Under the pieces are notes generated by a model that worked only from the letters and a program-made list of their open reading frames with translations, was not told the DNA's origin and did no database searches. Position numbers and translations under genes: made by a program. Below are positions 10,245-22,660 of a stretch of 64,000 nt of DNA, piece by piece. Location of the stretch: positions 27,719,001 through 27,783,000 of the forward strand of contig OX344765.1 in assembly GCA_947034895.1 (NCBI GenBank), in the 5' to 3' direction. The DNA comes from Rhytidiadelphus loreus. Taxonomy: Eukaryota; Streptophyta; Bryopsida; Hypnales; Hylocomiaceae. Within the stretch, counting starts at the first letter, position 1. Each line of letters opens with the position of its first letter.

Positions 10245-10700
10245 TTTCTTGCATCCACCCTCCATCTTAAAAAGGGCAAATCCAAAGAGCTCAAGGAAAA
10301 TGCAAGTGTGCCCGTTCTTGTTTATTTTACGAATACTACTCTCATTTTAATGACCACCATGCATTGCAACTTTGCAAGCTCCACCACCAATTGCAAAATG
10401 ATCAAAATGTTGTGAATTTTAGATGAGCATCTTGACCTATCTTATCTTCCATTGAGAACAAAAGATCATCATTTCAAAATATTTTTATTAAGGTATGTTC
10501 CTTCAAAGTTTGCTACCTTGTTCTTTCATTAACCCAAATAAAACTTCAATTTGAAATATCAAATATCTACTAAGTGGTGCAATCAAATAATTTGAAATTT
10601 TTTGGGGTGTTCACTCTTAGTGTAAACTACAAAATCATATGATTACGTTCTATCAAATCTCAAGAAAAATGAGTAAATAAATTGCTCAAGTTTTTAGCAA
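10245..10700 (+). repeat. Dispersed repeat, inverted relative to ~31.93-32.42 kb
   Basis: The reverse complement of 31930-32420 matches in segments: the AAGGGCAAATCCAAAGAGCTCAAGG-like region, the GATCAAAATGTTGTGAATTTTA-like region, and AATCTCAAGAAAAAT followed by AAATTGCTCAAGTT. Its partner lies outside block B copy 2, so this is not part of the block B duplication. Confidence 0.6.
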
Positions 10701-10705
10701 TTTTG

Positions 10706-10952
10706 CATTAGAAAATAATTATGGGGCCTCAAGAGAATTAGACCAATAGTGCAAATATTTTTCATTTTTAAATAAAATATTTAAAAAAATATTAATTGCA
10801 ATTTAATGCAACAATTCAAAATTGAAATGCCATATCAAATTGCAATCAATATTTTTTTCAATAGCTTTTTTTTTTATATTTGCACTTTTAACACTATTGG
10901 TTGGCTACTCCAAGTTTGGCAGCCTTTTTGAGGCCCCATCTTTTCTCTAATG
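10706..10952. mobile_element. Miniature inverted-repeat element, CATTAG termini
   Basis: The left end CATTAGAAAA ... ATGGGGCCTCAA and the right end TTGAGGCCCCAT ... TCTCTAATG are inverted. Further inside, CCAATAGTGCAAATAT is mirrored as ATATTTGCAC ... ACTATTGG. About 247 bp, no open frame, no convincing target duplication. Confidence 0.6.
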
Positions 10953-11275
10953 GTCCCATCTTGAAAATACAGGCCCTTGAGTAATTCTAAATTAAAGAAT
11001 TTGTAGCTCTAATTATAATTCTTTGGCTAATAAATATTGTATATTTCAGAGGAAGAAATGTTATTATTTTATGTGGTTCATATATTTTTTTCATTTATCT
11101 TTTATCAAGGTTCACAAGGCATCCAGACATCAAGGGTAACGTTGAGATGTCCCGCGTCCACTACTCTTTGGACGTCCCGTGACATTTGAAAATTGTGATT
11201 TTACAAAGGGGGTAAATAAAATTACCCGTTCACATATGCAAACAACCTTCATCCGTCCACCCCGACCAACCCTTT

Positions 11276-11596
11276 CATTAGATGGGATTCGGGGGGTCTG
11301 GAATCTGGAGGGCCGTTTCAGGCTGTTCCCAACTCCGTTCCCTTGTCTGTTCCCCCAGGCCCCTGGCCCCATTGAACATGGATGCCAGGTGTTTTTAAAA
11401 ATAAAATAAAAATTAAGTTCTTAAAATGAAAAACAAAGTTAAATTTATTTATTTATTTGAAAAAATCGACGTGGTAGTCGCTCGGCCAAGTCAGCAAGCC
11501 TTGCAAACGGCCAGTTTCATCCAAATTCGTCCAGTTTCATCCAGTTCCCTACTTGGAAACTCACGGCCCTTCCTAGTAGGGAAATTCCATCTAATG
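11276..11596. mobile_element. ~320-bp element with CATTAGATGG termini
   Basis: It starts CATTAGATGGGATTC and ends GAAATTCCATCTAATG (inverted). The interior is GC-richer at both ends, with CTTAAAATGAAAAACAAAG and a CTCGGCCAAGTCAGCA block in the middle. A second copy lies at 53053-53366, with the same order of landmarks. Confidence 0.6.
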
Positions 11597-12107
11597 CCAC
11601 AACGGTCATCCGCCCCAACTGCCCTGGTCATTGGACACATTCTAATGGCTAATGACTTTATTAGAATAATTTTAAATCTCACTATAATTATGAATTTAAA
11701 TTAAGAATGTAATGTATTTATCAAATTAAGACACTTCATTAAAATGAGATTTGAATGTGTTGAGTTAACGTAAATATGGAATCATTTATTTGAAAGTCAA
11801 CCTTAAAGTTGACTTATTGGAAGTTATGAGGGCTCTACTAGGCATTATCTAATGTATGTTTGTCATGTTGTTGCAATGTCTCTCAAAACAACCATGGTCA
11901 TTTAATCTAACGGTTAGAACTACACCGACTATGTGGCGTCCATGCAATCAGACGGCTCGATTGCAGTTGCACTAGTCATCTGCCCTAAACGCACCTTGCC
12001 ACAAGGCTATCTGCCTATCCACCAGCCCATTTGCATTGTCGTCCACCATCTTATTGGGCAGGCGAATGACTAGGCAAACATGCAGACGAGTAGATAGTTG
12101 GGTGGCT
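11597..12107. other. Intergenic, no gene seen
   Basis: AT-rich with scattered CATCTGCC and CCACC motifs near 12 kb. Nothing recognisable as coding or structured. Confidence 0.4.
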
Positions 12108-12415
12108 AGGCAAATAGGTTATCTTTGGAGGATTCCCATTGCTATAGTTATAGTTCAAATTCAATGCATGATACATCGTTGAAAAGCTCTTGACAAGACT
12201 TTTTCAATACTATATTATGACACACTCAATGGTGGACGATTGGATGGATGGACAAGCGGACAGACAAGTGGACGGTTAGGCAAATAGGTGATCTTTGGAA
12301 GACTAGCTCCCACGGCTATAGTTGTAGTTCAAATTCAATGCATGATATACCATTGGAAAGCTTTCAACAAGAACTTTTCAATAGTATATTATGACACACT
12401 CAATGGCGAACAAAC
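12108..12415 (+). repeat. 170-bp tandem duplication
   Basis: Two copies begin at GGCAAATAGGT (12108 and 12278). Each continues with TAGTTCAAATTCAATGCATGATA and TATATTATGACACACTCAATGG. The link between them is a GGATGGACAAGCGGACAGA-like degenerate short repeat. Confidence 0.75.
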
Positions 12416-13599
12416 AAATATGTGAGCAAAAGAAGAGGTAGATGGTTGTACAAATGAATGGACAACATCTAATCTAATAAGACTTCTAATAGACTCATAA
12501 GATTAAAGATTCACCGTGACAATATATTTCAGAATACAAATATTAATTATTTATGTGAATGATATTCAATGTCATCATTATTTAAATCATAAGCATTGAA
12601 TGAAGCATTTTTCTTCATTCAATTAAAATTTAATAATTTAGTCCAATGAAATCCGTATTTCCTTTTGAAGGACTAGAATGCAATTGTTTTGAAAAATCAA
12701 TGAATATTACATAATATACATGTTTGGTCTTGAAAAACTTCACAAGCTTATATGGACATGGGTGATTCTCCATTTCTTAAATTTAACACCATCTAATAAA
12801 ATTACTTTTACAGTTGTAGTATAACAATATGGATCTTTTGAATTTGGCATGTACTCTTTGACCTAAACCCAAATTTAAATAAACCTTTCAAATTCGAATT
12901 ACATGATTCACATTTGCATATTAAAATATGACGAACTGATGATATTTTTTTTCCATGTAGAAGTACATTATAAATTTGCATAAATGAGGTTTATAATTGT
13001 TGTACATGAGGCCATGAAGGTTCATTATATTTAAAGGTCAATTACATTCTTCACTCTCTAAGCACCAATATTCTTAATGTAAGATACATTGTTAATAATT
13101 TACAATTTAGAATGTAGATGTAGGTTGTGAGCCTCGTAATTGTCATATATATGGGCTTCAAGCTTTCTTTTTTTTGCTAATTGCTCATTTTTATGAGTAT
13201 TTCTATTCCATGAGTCCTAAAAAGAGTGCTAACATCATGGTTGGTAGAAGGCCCTATTAATATGGTATTTTAGGTATGAAAATTTTGGAAGTGCTCTAAA
13301 CACTTTCATTTGCTAAACTTTATGTCTTAATAGGTATTTGAGAGGCCATTTGCAAGTTAGAAATAGAATTGAGCCCTGATGGCCAAATAGTGAAAACACT
13401 TAGAGTAGACTTTTTGAAAGACTTAATCATGGCAAGAGCACATAACATCCCTAGAACAAAGAAGAATTAGTTAGGAGTTTCAAAGGTCTTCTAAGAGTCT
13501 TGGAGAATGATTTCTCCTTAGAGGAATTAAAACCAGGAAGTAGGAATTTGCATTTTGCTATTATTAGTGCAAAGTCAAAGTATAAACTTGCACTTAGAT
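12416..13599. other. AT-rich intergenic DNA, no gene seen
   Basis: Only short open frames without recognisable features; no repeat pair spotted within the window. Confidence 0.4.
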
Positions 13600-14560
13600 T
13601 TAGAGAACCTCTTAAGAGTTTCACAAAAAGTTTCATACTTTTCTCGACTGTAGAAGATGACTCCATGGGAAGTCAATCATTTTTATCGGCATTGGAAAAT
13701 TCATTGAAATTATTGAGGTCGTGGTAAAATTCCACTAAAAATTAGGATAGTGTGTTTTAGCATAAATAAGCACCCAACCAAATTTCATGGCATTCCAACA
13801 CCGACAAGTACTTCAATCAACAACAACAATAATTTTCCAAAGAATTTACAAATTTGCAATGGATTGACCGGTGAACCATGGACGTACAATGTCCAAGTGA
13901 AATCAACTTTGACTCTTTTTTTTTCTCAAGCCTTCCAAGCTACCAAGATAGTCAAAACTTTAAGAAAATGCAAACTCCAACATTAATTTTGGATTTTTGA
14001 TATTTTTCACTACTTTGCTAAATGATAGTTTTTGCTTGTAAAATTGCCTGGAAGGAGGGGATAGGGATTCCTTTAGACTAATTTGAATCTTCTAAAGACA
14101 AAGGTACAATCGGTTTGGCATTTGGAGATTTTCTCCAAAAGTTATAAAAATCACAACAATCATAGTAGAATTTGATTTTTGTTAATTTTGTTCACTTAGG
14201 ATTAGGTATAGGTAATTAGAGGGGAAATGGGGGTCTTAAACAAGTATAAAAGGCCCCTTCTTCTTCTCTCTTTGCGACCCCTTCACTTATATTACGTTTT
14301 CGTCAAATTTGTTGGCATTGTTTGGTTTTAGCCACTTTGCCAAAACCACTTTTTTTGCTATCAAAATTCTTGACTTATGGTTGAGCTCCTTCCAAAGGAT
14401 GTTGGGGTCCCTTTGGAAAGTCTTGCTTGTATGAATCCTTTGCCTTGCAACTACTAACACATGTTCTTTTGTGGAATTGTTGGAATACCAACAACCTTTA
14501 ATTGTATTTGGACTTTTAGTGTTATGTACTAACCTTGACAAGCTTTTGTGAGAGATTTTT
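13600..14560 (+). mobile_element. Degenerate LTR of the 58-64 kb retroelement family
   Basis: GTGGTAAAATTCCACTAAAA, then CATAAATAAGCACCC and AAATTTCATGGCATTCC (13721-13800) match the reverse complement of 59440-59530 and the plus strand at 63780-63860. Downstream, GTATAAAAGGCCCCTTCTTC (14247 on) corresponds to the TATAAAAGGGGGCCC of the other copies. This is followed by matching CCACTTTGCCAAAACC and TTTTAGTGTTATGTACTAACC landmarks. Order and spacing are preserved, so this is a diverged U3-R-U5-type region. Exact ends not determined. Confidence 0.6.
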
Positions 14561-15919
14561 CAACTCTAAGTTAGAGAAAATCCTCCTTGAGTTTAGTCCT
14601 AACCCAAGTGTTTGAATATAATTGTTGGTGTGACTTTTGGATTCCATTCGAGCTCTTTTGGCCTGGGATTTTACGCTTTTCTGTTGAAAATTCGCCCTAG
14701 AACCTTGACTAAAGAATTTGTGGTCTTTTAAGTGTTGTTATGTCATTTTGAGAAGTTAGGGTGAGAAACAAACTTCACAAGTTCATACTAAAGAAGTGTG
14801 GAAATTATCCCAACATTGGTGCTTAACCTTGCCATTTGGCAAAGCCTGGTCTTTGGACATAATTTCCTTTTAAGTTATTGGCAGGGGTTTTGTGTGCTTT
14901 GAGAACGGGCTAACACCCTAGACGGAGACCCTAAAGAAGTGGCAAGCAACGGCCGGTTAGAATCAATTGGGGAAAAATCCCAAAAACTAGAAGTCCAACA
15001 ACCAGCCAAGTTCAACGACCTAACCAGTCTATCGACCTAGCCAGGCTAGTAACCTAACCAGGACCAATGACTTAGCGAGGCCATTGACCAGCCAAGGCAT
15101 CTACCAACCATGTCATATCGTTCAGCCAGATATGGTATTTCAGTAACATCACATATCACATACATCATTTTCAAAAAGACCAACCAAGGGATGATGCCAA
15201 ACAAGGCCCCCTTTTCATTTTCTTTTGTATTGTTTGGACACCAAGTTTAGTTTTGTCCCATCAAGGCTTTGAAAAGAAATCCTTGGCAATTATTTCAAAA
15301 ATCCAGTCAACAAAGCAAACTCCAAATCAACAAAGTAAAGTCCAGATCAAGCTAATCAAGTCCAAATCAACAAAGCAAAGCCTAGATCAACTAGTAGCCA
15401 GATCAAGCTAAGCAAAATCCAGATCAACCAAGTAGGCTACAGCTATATCAACTTTAACAACTTGTATAACTTGTTACTAATTGAGGCTAGGCAGACTCAT
15501 GTTCTAAGCACATTCTCACCCTTGTCTAAAGTACTTTTTCAAGATTTGATTTCACTCATGTTTTGGTGCAATTCCAAGTCCTAGTAGTGGCATAATCAAA
15601 CGCCAAGGATGCTTCAAACCAAGAATGAATCAAAACAAGCAAAAATTAGAATTAGAGGTTAGCCATTTTACACTAGTAGGAGCCCATGTTTTTTTGGATG
15701 TTAGCATGAAACAAGAATGCTTTTTAAAACATGAGCAAAAAAATGGGACTTTGGCCATGGGAGGCTTAATTCAATTGGGTGTTGCAAGAAACACATCAAC
15801 GTTAGGGTCGTAACAAGCTTCTGTCCTATTTGATGTCCATGTTTCAAAGAACATCACAAAAAACATAGTCACATTTCTCCTGACATCTTGAGAAACAAGT
15901 AACTGCCACGTTGGCAAAG
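14561..15919. other. Post-LTR DNA with two degenerate short-repeat tracts
   Basis: CCCAACATTGGTGCTTAACC near 14810 resembles the ATTGGTGC context often seen after plant LTRs, but is not diagnostic. 15000-15120 holds repeated CGACCTAACCAG-like motifs. 15300-15430 holds a degenerate AAATCAACAAAGC repeat. If this was the interior of a retroelement, no gag or pol frame survives. Confidence 0.4.
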
Positions 15920-16060
15920 AATTTCGATTTGACTACAAGTAAGTTACTGAAACTTACTATGGGTTGAGGTAAAACATTGACCACATGTGAAAAATACAAA
16001 GAAGGGGCAGCTCTTTGGCATCTTTTCTCAAAAAACTTGCATGCATGGATGGGAAAGTTG
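15920..16060 (+). repeat. Dispersed repeat, pair member (with 17005-17110)
   Basis: CGATTTGACTACAAGTAAGT ... GGGTTGAGGTAAAACATTGA ... GGCAGCTCTTTGGCAT aligns with 17008-17110, CGATTTGACTGTGGATAAGT ... GGGGCTGAGGTGAAATGTTG ... GGCAACCACATGGCAT. Confidence 0.6.
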
Positions 16061-17004
16061 TGGAATGACTTCATTTTCTATTGTACTTCCAATATAGCAC
16101 AAATTGTATTAACAGGTTCTAAAAAATTAGTATAAAATGTTATAGTATATATACTATATGTAAATATTTGTCTTTATGCTCCCAAATACTCATAATAAAA
16201 CATATTTTGTTGTCAATTTTTGAAGATTTATTTTTTGATTGCATTGTAAATAAAATTCTTTTTTTGCTAAAGTTATTATTCATATCTTCTCCCAAACAAC
16301 AAAGAATATTGGAAACAAAACAATGACTTTACACTCACTTCCATTATGTGCTGCACTTTTTCCATTCTCCATTAAGGGCTTCAAAATAACTGGATTGCAA
16401 ATATATTAAAAGACATTGCAATCTTCATATGTTCAATACTCAAATTCAATACTCCCAATCCAAATTCTAGTTTACATGTTCAAAAACAATATTGCTATCA
16501 ACTTGGAATTTTATGAGGCAACTCTTCTTATATAAATTGAGATTTTGTTCCATTTCATTATTTCGTTAATCAAAATTTATCTTGACGGTGTAGTAAAGTA
16601 ATAGTATTGTAAAAGTAGGTATTAACCTTCTACTATTACTTTAACAACATTTAAACTAGAAACGCAGAAGGCACTACATTTTGGTATTGATAGAACTTTG
16701 AAGTGAATGAAATACTTATCAAAACTACTCATTATTCTAATTAATTTTTTCTTAAGAATGACGTCTTCTTGAAGTGTAGTTTTAGCATCAAACATTTGAT
16801 TTTTATAATGAATGATTATGATTTTCCAATTCAACATTTTGTGCAAGGGTGTTCACTGCAAATCTTCATTTTTTATTTATTGTTGAGGGCTCTTAAAAAT
16901 TACCATCAAGAACAATATATCTTAGAGGAAAAATCACAATAGATATTCATTTTTATAAGATTTATACTTTATAGAGTAGAAATGACTTGCATGGCTGCAT
17001 GGGC
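16061..17004. other. AT-rich intergenic DNA, no gene seen
   Basis: Short frames only. Nothing recognisable. Confidence 0.4.
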
Positions 17005-17206
17005 TTACGATTTGACTGTGGATAAGTCTCTAAAAATTATTGGGGGCTGAGGTGAAATGTTGAATACATATGAAAAAGGCATGGGAAGGGCAACCACATG
17101 GCATGGTTTTAAAAAAATGGTATTTGACGTGACATTCAATGATATGGCATCCAATGAAGCTGAAGTGGCATGCCACTTCAGTACACGTTGACGCCATCTA
17201 AAAATT
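17005..17206 (+). repeat. Dispersed repeat, pair member (with 15920-16060)
   Basis: The matching part is 17008-17110 (landmarks given for the partner). It is followed by a small perfect palindrome AAGTGGCATGCCACTT at 17164-17179, immediately before a TTAA element. Confidence 0.55.
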
Positions 17207-18066
17207 TTAACCCCTAAATGCCCAAACACTATTTTGTGATTTTAGGTAGTTCACTATGAATTGAATTTTTATTTTTATTTTCTTTGAAATTTTCACACAA
17301 CATGTGCCAAAAGGTACCTTTAAGGCACAATAATTTTCATAGCTTAACAAGCTACTCAAAAAATTCTTTAAAAATTCTTTATTTCTAAAATAAAAATTTG
17401 AAATTGGTTTTCTGGATTTATATATGCGTAAAAAGCTTTTAGTCATTTCATTTTGATCAATGAGATGAAAGTTATGAGGAGTTTTAGTTTACAGGCAATT
17501 ATGGATTTGCTACTCTAAAATAAACTTTGAAGTCCTTTATTTAACTCAGTTTTCAATTTTTTTGTAAAAAAATAAAATTGTAGGATGTAGATTATTTATT
17601 GCAATCATTGGAATTGACGTTTTTCAATTCTATAACTAAATTCTTGACAATATAGTATTTTCAATCATTATTTTTTTTTCTACTTACTATTTTTTTTCTA
17701 TATGTTGTACAATTCCAAAGGATCATAAATTTTTCAAGCATGTAGCCAACTTGCCTTGAAGAATGAATCCAAAGAAGTACCATCAATATGGGCATTTTTG
17801 TATATAAATGTGGCCTTGTGAAGTGTAGCTGCCTATTTTTTTGGAAAGCCAATTAAAGAATTTATGTCAATTCAAATACTAATATCTTGCAATCTACACA
17901 ATGGAATTTTTGAATTTTTTCCACATCTTCTCAAATTAGTGTATTGCAAGATCCTAACGTTACATGTGTACAAATGTTTTTTTTCCTCTAAACTTTAGTA
18001 CTTGTCCTAGAAATGACAGTTTTGGAGCATTTTTGGTGAAAGCAAAGTCAAAAACATTTAGATTAA
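17207..18066 (+). mobile_element. TTAA element, degenerate full-length copy
   Basis: It opens TTAACCCCTAAATGCCC (TTAA 17207-17210) and closes AAACATTTAGATTAA, a mutated right terminus (TTAA 18063-18066). Interior landmarks of the family are in order: ACACAACATGTGCC, ATCAATGAGATGAAAGTTATGAGG, CTATATGTTGTACAATTCC, CATGTAGCCAACTTGCC, AAATGACAGTTTTGGAGCA. 860 bp, no coding capacity. Confidence 0.8.
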
Positions 18067-18960
18067 CACTATTTTTGAAGAAATCAACTAAAATGTCAAC
18101 TAAGACATCTTCTAAAACATCCAGATGTTTTTTGCGATGTCAACTGGCACATCAACTAAGACGTCTTAGAGGATGTCTACATATTTTTTGCAATGTCAAC
18201 TAACGCATCAATTGAGATGTCCAAATGTTTTCTCATAAAATACAATCTCTAAGTTTCATATATCCCATATGCTTTGTCTTTCCTCCTATCACCACACCTG
18301 TATAAATAGTTTATCTTGTCATGACATAATTGCTAATATAGTATATTGTATATGTTGTATAATATATTGCATATTATATACGGTGTACAATGTATGGCGT
18401 ATTGTGTATGATGTATAGTATATTGTGTATTATGTATGGTGTATGATGTAAAGTATTGTATATGGTATATAATATATTGTGTATGGCCTATTTTGTATTG
18501 TGTATGATGTACAATGTATTCTATATGGTATATTTTATATGTCTTTTTTTGTATGGTGTATTGTATATAGTATATGTCTAAGCTGATGTTTAAAAAAATG
18601 TTTAGATGTTTAAGTGAACATCACAAAAAACAGCATTCAAATTCTTTTAGACATCTACGTTGACATTGTTGAAAACAATATTAATTTTTTCAAACAGTAT
18701 GACGTCAGGTGCCACATCATCAACAGGTCAGGTTTAAGAAATTTCATGGGGCACTGCCCGCCTGCATACGTGGCACTTACGTGGCTGCCACATGGCATAC
18801 TTTCATCTCCTTTTTTGACCATGTTTGTTGTGACGTCGCTTAAAAAAACACAGCATGTTTTTTCAAATTCTTCATGTTTTTGTCCTGTCAATTTAAACGG
18901 ATTTTCCTAGACATCCACAATAGACATGCCTGACGTTAAACTAAACACGTAACCATGTTC
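18067..18960. repeat. AAGACGTCTTA-type short repeats and a TGTAT minisatellite
   Basis: 18080-18220 holds spaced repeats of ATCAACTAAGACGTCTTA and GATGTCAACT. 18335-18575 is a degenerate minisatellite on TGTATGGTGTATTG. 18610-18960 is less AT-rich, with TGCCACATCATC, CACGTGGC-like and GTGACGTC motifs, but the open frames on both strands are unrecognisable. Confidence 0.6.
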
Positions 18961-19469
18961 TTTAGCATGTTAGAAAAAACAGAGGTTTCTTCTAGTGTTA
19001 GCTTCAAATAGGAATTGAAGAAGACTAAAAGAAGGTTTGTCATCCATTAGGAATAAGTTGACAATTGATCAAGGTTTGACCTTGCGTGGAGGACAAAAAG
19101 AAAAGACAAAAAAATAGAATATTAGCCTTTAGGGATATTCTAGAATTTAGTTATAATTAGTTGGAAGAAGTTAGGGAGGTTTGTCTTAAGCCTTCATTTG
19201 GTTTCTAAACCAAATTAGCAACTATTTAGAGATTAGATTTGATAAGATTTTATTCCACAAAAATATCTAAAAAGAAAAAGAAAACATAAAAAGATAAAGA
19301 TTAGAAGAAAAAGAAGGACATAGAAAGAAGGAACTTAGCGTATTCAAATTGGCGTAGACATACAACATACAAAAAACCAAGAATTGGAGATGGAAGAAGT
19401 GTATGACAACATGAAAATTACAATCAAAACCTATGAAATTTTTGACAACACGAAAGTCAAGGTTAGTTA
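18961..19469. other. Intergenic, A-rich, no gene seen
   Basis: A-rich runs (GAAAAAGAAAA-like) near 19270-19320. No repeat pair or gene. Confidence 0.4.
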
Positions 19470-20438
19470 TTAACCTCTAAAGGTCCAAATACCGTTTTTT
19501 GGCAACATAGCAATTTTGGGCAGCTTACTATAAATGGTATTTTTATTTTTTTTCTTTGAAATTTCCACAAAACATGTGCCCAAGGAGTAATTTGAAGGCC
19601 CAACAATTTTCATAACTTTTGACCACATGGTTCAAAAGTTATTGCATGATATGTAATTTTCAATGTTCGGTGGGCCAACGGGCAGTCCAATACTCCAAGG
19701 AAAAAAAAACTTCTTTGAAAATCACTTTTAAAAAACAAAAAAACTTCAAACTGATTCTCTAGATTTATACATATATGTGGTAAGCTTGAATCATTCCATT
19801 TTGATAAATGAGATGAAAGTTATGAGGAATTTTAGTTTGTGGGTAGTTATGGAATCTCTATTCTAAAATAAACTTTGAAGTTCTTTATTTAACTCAATTT
19901 TAAATATTTTTGGAAAATAATAAAAACATTAGGTGTATATTGTTTAGTGCAACATTACAACCATTGGGATTGGAAATTTTCAATTTCATAAATAAACTGT
20001 TAACAATTTAGTGTTTTTAAACATTCTCTATTTCTTTCTACTTACTATTTTTTTCCTATATGTTAATATACAATTTCAAATGATTTGAAAATTTTAAAGC
20101 ATGTAGCCAACTTACCTTGAAGAAGGAATCCAAAGAGTAACAACCATTTTGGTCATTTTTTCATACAAATGTGAATATGTGACCTTATAAAGTGAAGCTG
20201 CCTATATTTTCACAGGGCCCAAGAAATGATTTTTGTCACTTCAAACGTTAACATCTTGCAATCTACATTGTGGAAAATTCTGAAAAAATTTCCACATCTT
20301 TTCAAACCACTGTTCTACAAGATCCTGTAGTTACATGTTTCTAAAAATGTTTTTTTTCTAAAATTTGGTACTTGTCCTAGAAATGACAGTTTTGGAGCAA
20401 TTTTGGTGAAAACATAGTCTTTGATGTTTAGGGGTTAA
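19470..20438 (+). mobile_element. TTAA element, full-length copy (969 bp)
   Basis: Left end TTAACCTCTAAAGGTCC, then GTTTTTTGGCAACATAG. Right end TTGGTGAAAACATAGTCTTT, then GATGTTTAGGGGTTAA. TTAA is at 19470-19473 and 20435-20438. There is no open frame of note, so it is non-autonomous. It is one of the two least damaged copies and a good reference for the family. Confidence 0.88.
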
Positions 20439-20925
20439 ACTCTTGCTCAAAACTTCTTAAATTTCCATAAAAATTGAGTTTACATTAGCATTAAAAGTAA
20501 GACTTAGGATTAATTCATAAGACTTTGGAAAAGCTAAAAATAGGCTTAGAAGTAATTAGAAAATTACCATAGCCATGAAAAAATTACTCAACTATCAAAA
20601 TAGTTATATTTTACCTAAAATTATTTTGGATGAAAGATAGTAGTAAAAGTAGGTGAAAAAGTAGAAAATTATTAGAAGGAATATTTTGAAGAATCTTTAA
20701 GGAACCTTAGAATTCAGAGTCAAAATAGGATAATTTTTTTAAAAATAAAAGTAACTTTGAATTTTTCTAGTAAAAAAGAATCACAAAAGAATTTTGATAA
20801 AATCGATCAACGGTCAAAATTCATCCGTATATAAAATTTACCTAAGAAGGTCAAATGTAAGAAGTTTTCACCTTTTAAAGAAGTAGAAATAAAACCTAAA
20901 AAGACAAAATCAATTAACCATAGAA
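20439..20925. other. AT-rich intergenic DNA, no gene seen
   Basis: No structure noticed between the TTAA element and the CACTA miniature element. Confidence 0.4.
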
Positions 20926-21078
20926 CACTACAAGAAAATGGGGGTATAAATGACTTGTCCACAATGACTCCACCGACAACAATGACTTCAAAGTGACTGC
21001 AAAATGACTAATTTGCAGTCATTGTTGTTGATGGAGTCATTGTGGACAAGTCATTTATACCCCCATTTTCTTGTAGTG
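20926..21078. mobile_element. CACTA-type miniature hairpin element (153 bp)
   Basis: Starts CACTACAAGAAAATGGGGG and ends CCCCCATTTTCTTGTAGTG, with a perfect 3-bp target duplication GAA (20923-20925 and 21079-21081). Arms of about 63 bp are almost perfectly complementary around a ~27-bp loop. CACTACAAGAAAA is the classical En/Spm (CACTA) terminus of plants. No coding capacity. A transcript through it would form a long hairpin. Confidence 0.93.
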
Positions 21079-21081
21079 GAA

Positions 21082-22029
21082 GTAAAAGTAAAACTTCAAT
21101 TTATCCAAATAGTAAGATATGATTAAAAATTTATCAAGTAGGTTAAAAATATTCAGAAGGGACATGTTAGGATAGAATGTTGAAGGAAATATTTTCAGAA
21201 TTCCAAAACTAATTTTATCTTAAAAATCGGATAAAAATTGAGATTTAAAATAGAATGAAGTTTTCAACAAAAATAGAATAGATTTGGATGAAAGTCAACC
21301 AAGGTTGACCTAATCAATTCAAAATTAGAATTTAGATAGAAGATAAATAATTAAATAATAAAAAAAAAAATTTAAAAATTCGATAGTCAAAACTCTAGAA
21401 ATCAACGGATGAAGTTTTAGAAGGTAGTTTTAGTATTAAACTTCATTTACAAATATCTTTTGGGTACATAGGCCAAATTCCACTTATTTATCATTTCGGT
21501 AAGGATAAAATTAGCCCTAAAACTTAGGCTACTTAACTTTTCCGCTTGACTAACTTCATTGGCCTTGAGTTTTGGTTGTCGTTGCCAAACCTTGGTCTTA
21601 TTTACTAACGTGGTATGATTTGGTTAGTTATTGCCATAACATTAGGAAAGTTAGATAAAAACAACAACAAAAGATCTATTGCTTGAAAGGTGTAACTAGA
21701 TTATAAGTTGCTAAACACCTACTAGGAGTTCATTATGACAAGTTAACTAAGAACCCGGTTGTATACGCTATATTCCAAGGGTGGGAATAAAGTGTCCACA
21801 TAGGTAGAAAGGTGTAGAAAAATAACTTCAATTGTATTTTTATTGTATGAATGAAATATTTAATCTTGAGTTACATTAAACTACATTAAAGTGCTTAAAA
21901 ATATTTTTAGTAGCATCTTCTAATAGAATAATAAAATAATAAAATTACTTGGACTATGTATACCTTGGTGTTTCAAATTATCAATGCATTTTACCATAAA
22001 ACTTAGGTTGATTTTCAAATTTATTTGAA
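21082..22029. other. AT-rich intergenic DNA, no gene seen
   Basis: Only short A-rich stretches; no gene or repeat recognised. Confidence 0.4.
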
Positions 22030-22330
22030 AAAAGATATTCTTCTTTGCTAAAATGAGGTTTGAAAATCTACTTTGAGTAAAATTCTTCCTTTTTTAAGTA
22101 ATTATGAGTGGTTGAGCTCCTATAAAGCCTATTTCACTTATCCCACATGGGTTGTTTTACCTACCACTATCCCACTTGTATAAAGATCTTCTTTTTCAAT
22201 TTCCAAGCACATCAATTGAAGTGGATTTTGATTTGAAGCTAGTTGACAATTGAACTCAAATGATTTTGGCAACTAGCTTCAAATTGAAAGCCATTGAATT
22301 TAATCAACTTTGATGATTATTAAAACAATT
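22030..22330 (+). repeat. Solo arm of the long inverted-repeat element, with TATA module
   Basis: Matches the right arm of the 32.6-34.8 kb element (33340-33660). Shared features are AAAATGAGGTTTGAAAATCTA, ATGAGTGGTTGAG, the TCCCACATGGGTTGTT ... TATAAAGAT module (22141-22192), CAACTAGCTTCAAATTGAA and a GAATTTAATCAA-like end. No opposing arm is present here. Confidence 0.6.
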
Positions 22331-22449
22331 GGGTTAAGGGCTAAATATAAAACTACCTACTTTCTACCTTGGTTGACATGGCTTGGTTACTTTCACAAAG
22401 TTAGATAATGTGAACTTGCATTTTGAATGATTTTGTAAGGTGCCACTTA

Positions 22450-22660
22450 TTTGCCATCCACCATTGTGTCCGCTAGCTTGTCTACCTTCACATTTGCCAA
22501 TGCCCGTTTGCCATCACATCCATCAGTCCATTTGTCCTCACATTTACCCTCACATCCACCAATGCTTCCATTAGCTTGTCTATTATTGTGTCCACCAGTG
22601 CATCTGCCAATGCGTCTACTGGTCACTAGTCCATCTATTGTCCACCGCGTCTGTTTATCC
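22450..22660 (+). repeat. Degenerate CATCCACC / GCCAATGC short-repeat tract
   Basis: CACATCCACCAATGC, CACATCCATCAGTCC and GTGTCCACCAGTGC follow each other irregularly. The 105-codon open frame here is a by-product of the repeat (Ser/Pro/His/Leu-rich). Confidence 0.6.

Noticed and set aside
18335..18575. Possible matrix-attachment or origin region
   Set aside because: It is a degenerate TGTAT minisatellite. Base composition alone does not support a function.
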